Below are positions 62,936 through 64,000 of a stretch of 64,000 bases of DNA, in pieces (positions within the stretch are counted from its first letter, which is position 1; each line of letters starts with the position of its first letter). The translations under genes were made by a program, and so were the position numbers. The DNA is from Sorangium cellulosum So0157-2 (GTDB lineage Bacteria > Myxococcota_A > Polyangia > Polyangiales > Polyangiaceae): positions 5,815,501 through 5,879,500 of the forward strand of contig NC_021658.1 of the NCBI RefSeq assembly GCF_000418325.1. Direction: 5' to 3'. The notes under the pieces are model-generated. The model made no database searches. It worked only from the letters and a program-made list of their open reading frames with translations, and was not told where the DNA came from.

Positions 62936-64000
62936 TCACGGGCGCGGCAGCACCGCCTCGAGCCCCGAGCCGCGGAGCGCCTCGAGCGCCGTGTCCGACC
63001 ACGCCCGCGCCCGATCCGAGAAGCCGGCCTCGACCGCGCGCCGGAGCAGCTCGAGCGCGCCCTCCAGGTTTCCGTCCTTGGCGCTCGCGCGCGCGGCGCC
63101 GTAGGCGTCCTCGCTCTGGCCCGCGCGGCGGAAGATCGCCTCGTAGAGCCGCGCCGACCAGTCGAACGCGCCGTGCGCGAACGCGATCTCCGCCATCCTC
63201 CGCGCGTCGTCCTCCGAGAGCTGCTCCACGATGTCGAGCGCGACCGCGGCCGCCCGCGCCACCTCGCCTTGCTCGACGAGCACGCGGATCAGCGGCCCGG
63301 CGACCTCCTTCCGGTCGTCGCCGGCCTCGCGGGCGGCCTCCAGGACCTTGCGCGCCTGCCGGAGCTCGCCGAGCGCGAGGTGCACCGCGCCCACCAGCGC
63401 CGGATCCGGCTCGCCGTGCTTGCGCGCCTGCGCGAGCGACTCGCCCGCGCGCGTCGTGTCGCCGAGGAGCAGGTGCGACCAGCCGATGAGCTCGTGCGCC
63501 TCCCGGATCGCGCGCTTCGGCGGCGCCGGAGACTGCGCGAGCACCTCGTTCGCCAGCGCCATCGCCTCGTCCGTCCGCTCGTCCTCCACGCCCCGGCGCG
63601 CCCGCTGGAGCAGGACCGCCGTCTCGGGCGGCACCGGCTCCTCGTGGAGCGCGGCGCGCCGGCGGTTCATCGCCGGCGACGAGGCCGCCGGCTCGCTGCG
63701 GAACCGCTGCAGGCTCTGGAAGGCGGACATGACGAGGATCAGCGAGAAGAAGAAGAACCCCGCGCGCAGGAAGAAGATGGCGAGCAGGACGGCGGCGACG
63801 CCCGAGATCGCCGCCGTCAGCCGGCCCCGCCGCGGGCCGAGCGCGTGCTCGAGGACGTGGCCGCCGTCGAACGGGAGCACGGGGATCAGGTTGAGGATGC
63901 CCCACCACACGTTGACGGTGATGAGCATCTCCATCCCGCTCAGCACCATGATCGGGAGGGCGTAGAGCGCCGGGACATAGAGGAGCAGGAGGTGCAGGAC
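62936..64000 (-). CDS. Site-2-protease-like (M50) membrane protein with TPR-like domain (partial)
   Basis: The frame runs off the right edge, so the N-terminus, probably including the HExxH zinc motif, is missing. Visible from the edge: a hydrophobic helix, then NLIPVLPFDGGHVLEH, the second S2P motif (NxxPxxxxDGG, with the zinc-binding Asp), more helices, and from about residue 115 of the visible part a soluble TPR-like helical region (AHELIGWSHLLLGDTTRAGE) to the C-terminus. M50 enzymes cut within the membrane; with the tail, this may be a regulated or membrane-organising protein. Confidence 0.75.
   Translation of the reverse strand, partial: VLHLLLLYVPALYALPIMVLSGMEMLITVNVWWGILNLIPVLPFDGGHVLEHALGPRRGRLTAAISGVAAVLLAIFFLRAGFFFFSLILVMSAFQSLQRFRSEPAASSPAMNRRRAALHEEPVPPETAVLLQRARRGVEDERTDEAMALANEVLAQSPAPPKRAIREAHELIGWSHLLLGDTTRAGESLAQARKHGEPDPALVGAVHLALGELRQARKVLEAAREAGDDRKEVAGPLIRVLVEQGEVARAAAVALDIVEQLSEDDARRMAEIAFAHGAFDWSARLYEAIFRRAGQSEDAYGAARASAKDGNLEGALELLRRAVEAGFSDRARAWSDTALEALRGSGLEAVLPRP

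Overview
The window looks like the chromosome of a plant-polysaccharide-degrading myxobacterium, most likely a Polyangiales/Sorangium-like species. The DNA is very GC-rich (about 70% by eye). It carries Hanks-type kinases, an FHA-type sigma-54 activator, many lipoproteins with Gly/Ser-rich linkers, a MYXO-CTERM protein and a traAB outer-membrane-exchange locus. No rRNA, tRNA, integrase, transposase or CRISPR array was recognised.

Region 1 (1-9.4 kb) is a pectin-catabolic operon region on the + strand: the C-terminus of a LamB-like porin, a hexuronate-type MFS transporter, KduD, a KDG kinase, a KDPG aldolase, a KdgF cupin, a PL10-like lipoprotein, a PL1 pectate lyase and a von Willebrand A (vWA) lipoprotein. 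Region 2 (20.0-24.6 kb, - strand) adds a PL3 lyase, a second vWA lipoprotein and a second PL1 lyase. Together they can cut pectate outside the cell, import the oligomers and convert unsaturated uronates to KDG, KDPG, pyruvate and glyceraldehyde-3-phosphate. A 17-bp palindrome, GTCAAC-N5-GTTGAC, recurs near both regions and may be a shared operator.

Between the two pectin regions lie a Ser/Thr kinase with a secreted partner, a small nucleotidyltransferase-like pair, and a probable insertion (14.0-16.95 kb). The insertion holds a frameshifted ParA gene and two unknown genes, bounded by a 120-bp direct repeat of the 3' end of the adjacent sigma-54 activator. A GGDEF protein and an HD hydrolase follow.

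At 26.1-34.5 kb sits a seven-gene chemosensory operon with overlapping start/stop codons. It resembles Wsp-type (alternative cellular function) systems, but its output is a two-receiver protein. Next come an ABC-type solute-binding lipoprotein with a possible NosL-like tail, and a single 1425-residue protein joining topoisomerase III to RecQ helicase. After a repeat-type lipoprotein and an SDR come traA/traB (44.2-48.2 kb), several small lipoproteins, a PhoR-like kinase divergent from a DUF47/Pit phosphate-uptake pair, pfk and ppc separated by a 35-bp minisatellite, a second Ser/Thr kinase, a LysR regulator, dut, and an incomplete site-2-protease-like gene.

Repeats are a marked feature. There is a 30-bp array inside the PL3 lyase, a 35-bp array between ppc and pfk, a 65-bp degenerate array at 13.6-13.9 kb, a GGCA tetranucleotide run before the second kinase, and three large imperfect hairpins of one style. 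All start sites, domains and family names come from reading the sequence and from memory of the families; no database search was possible.
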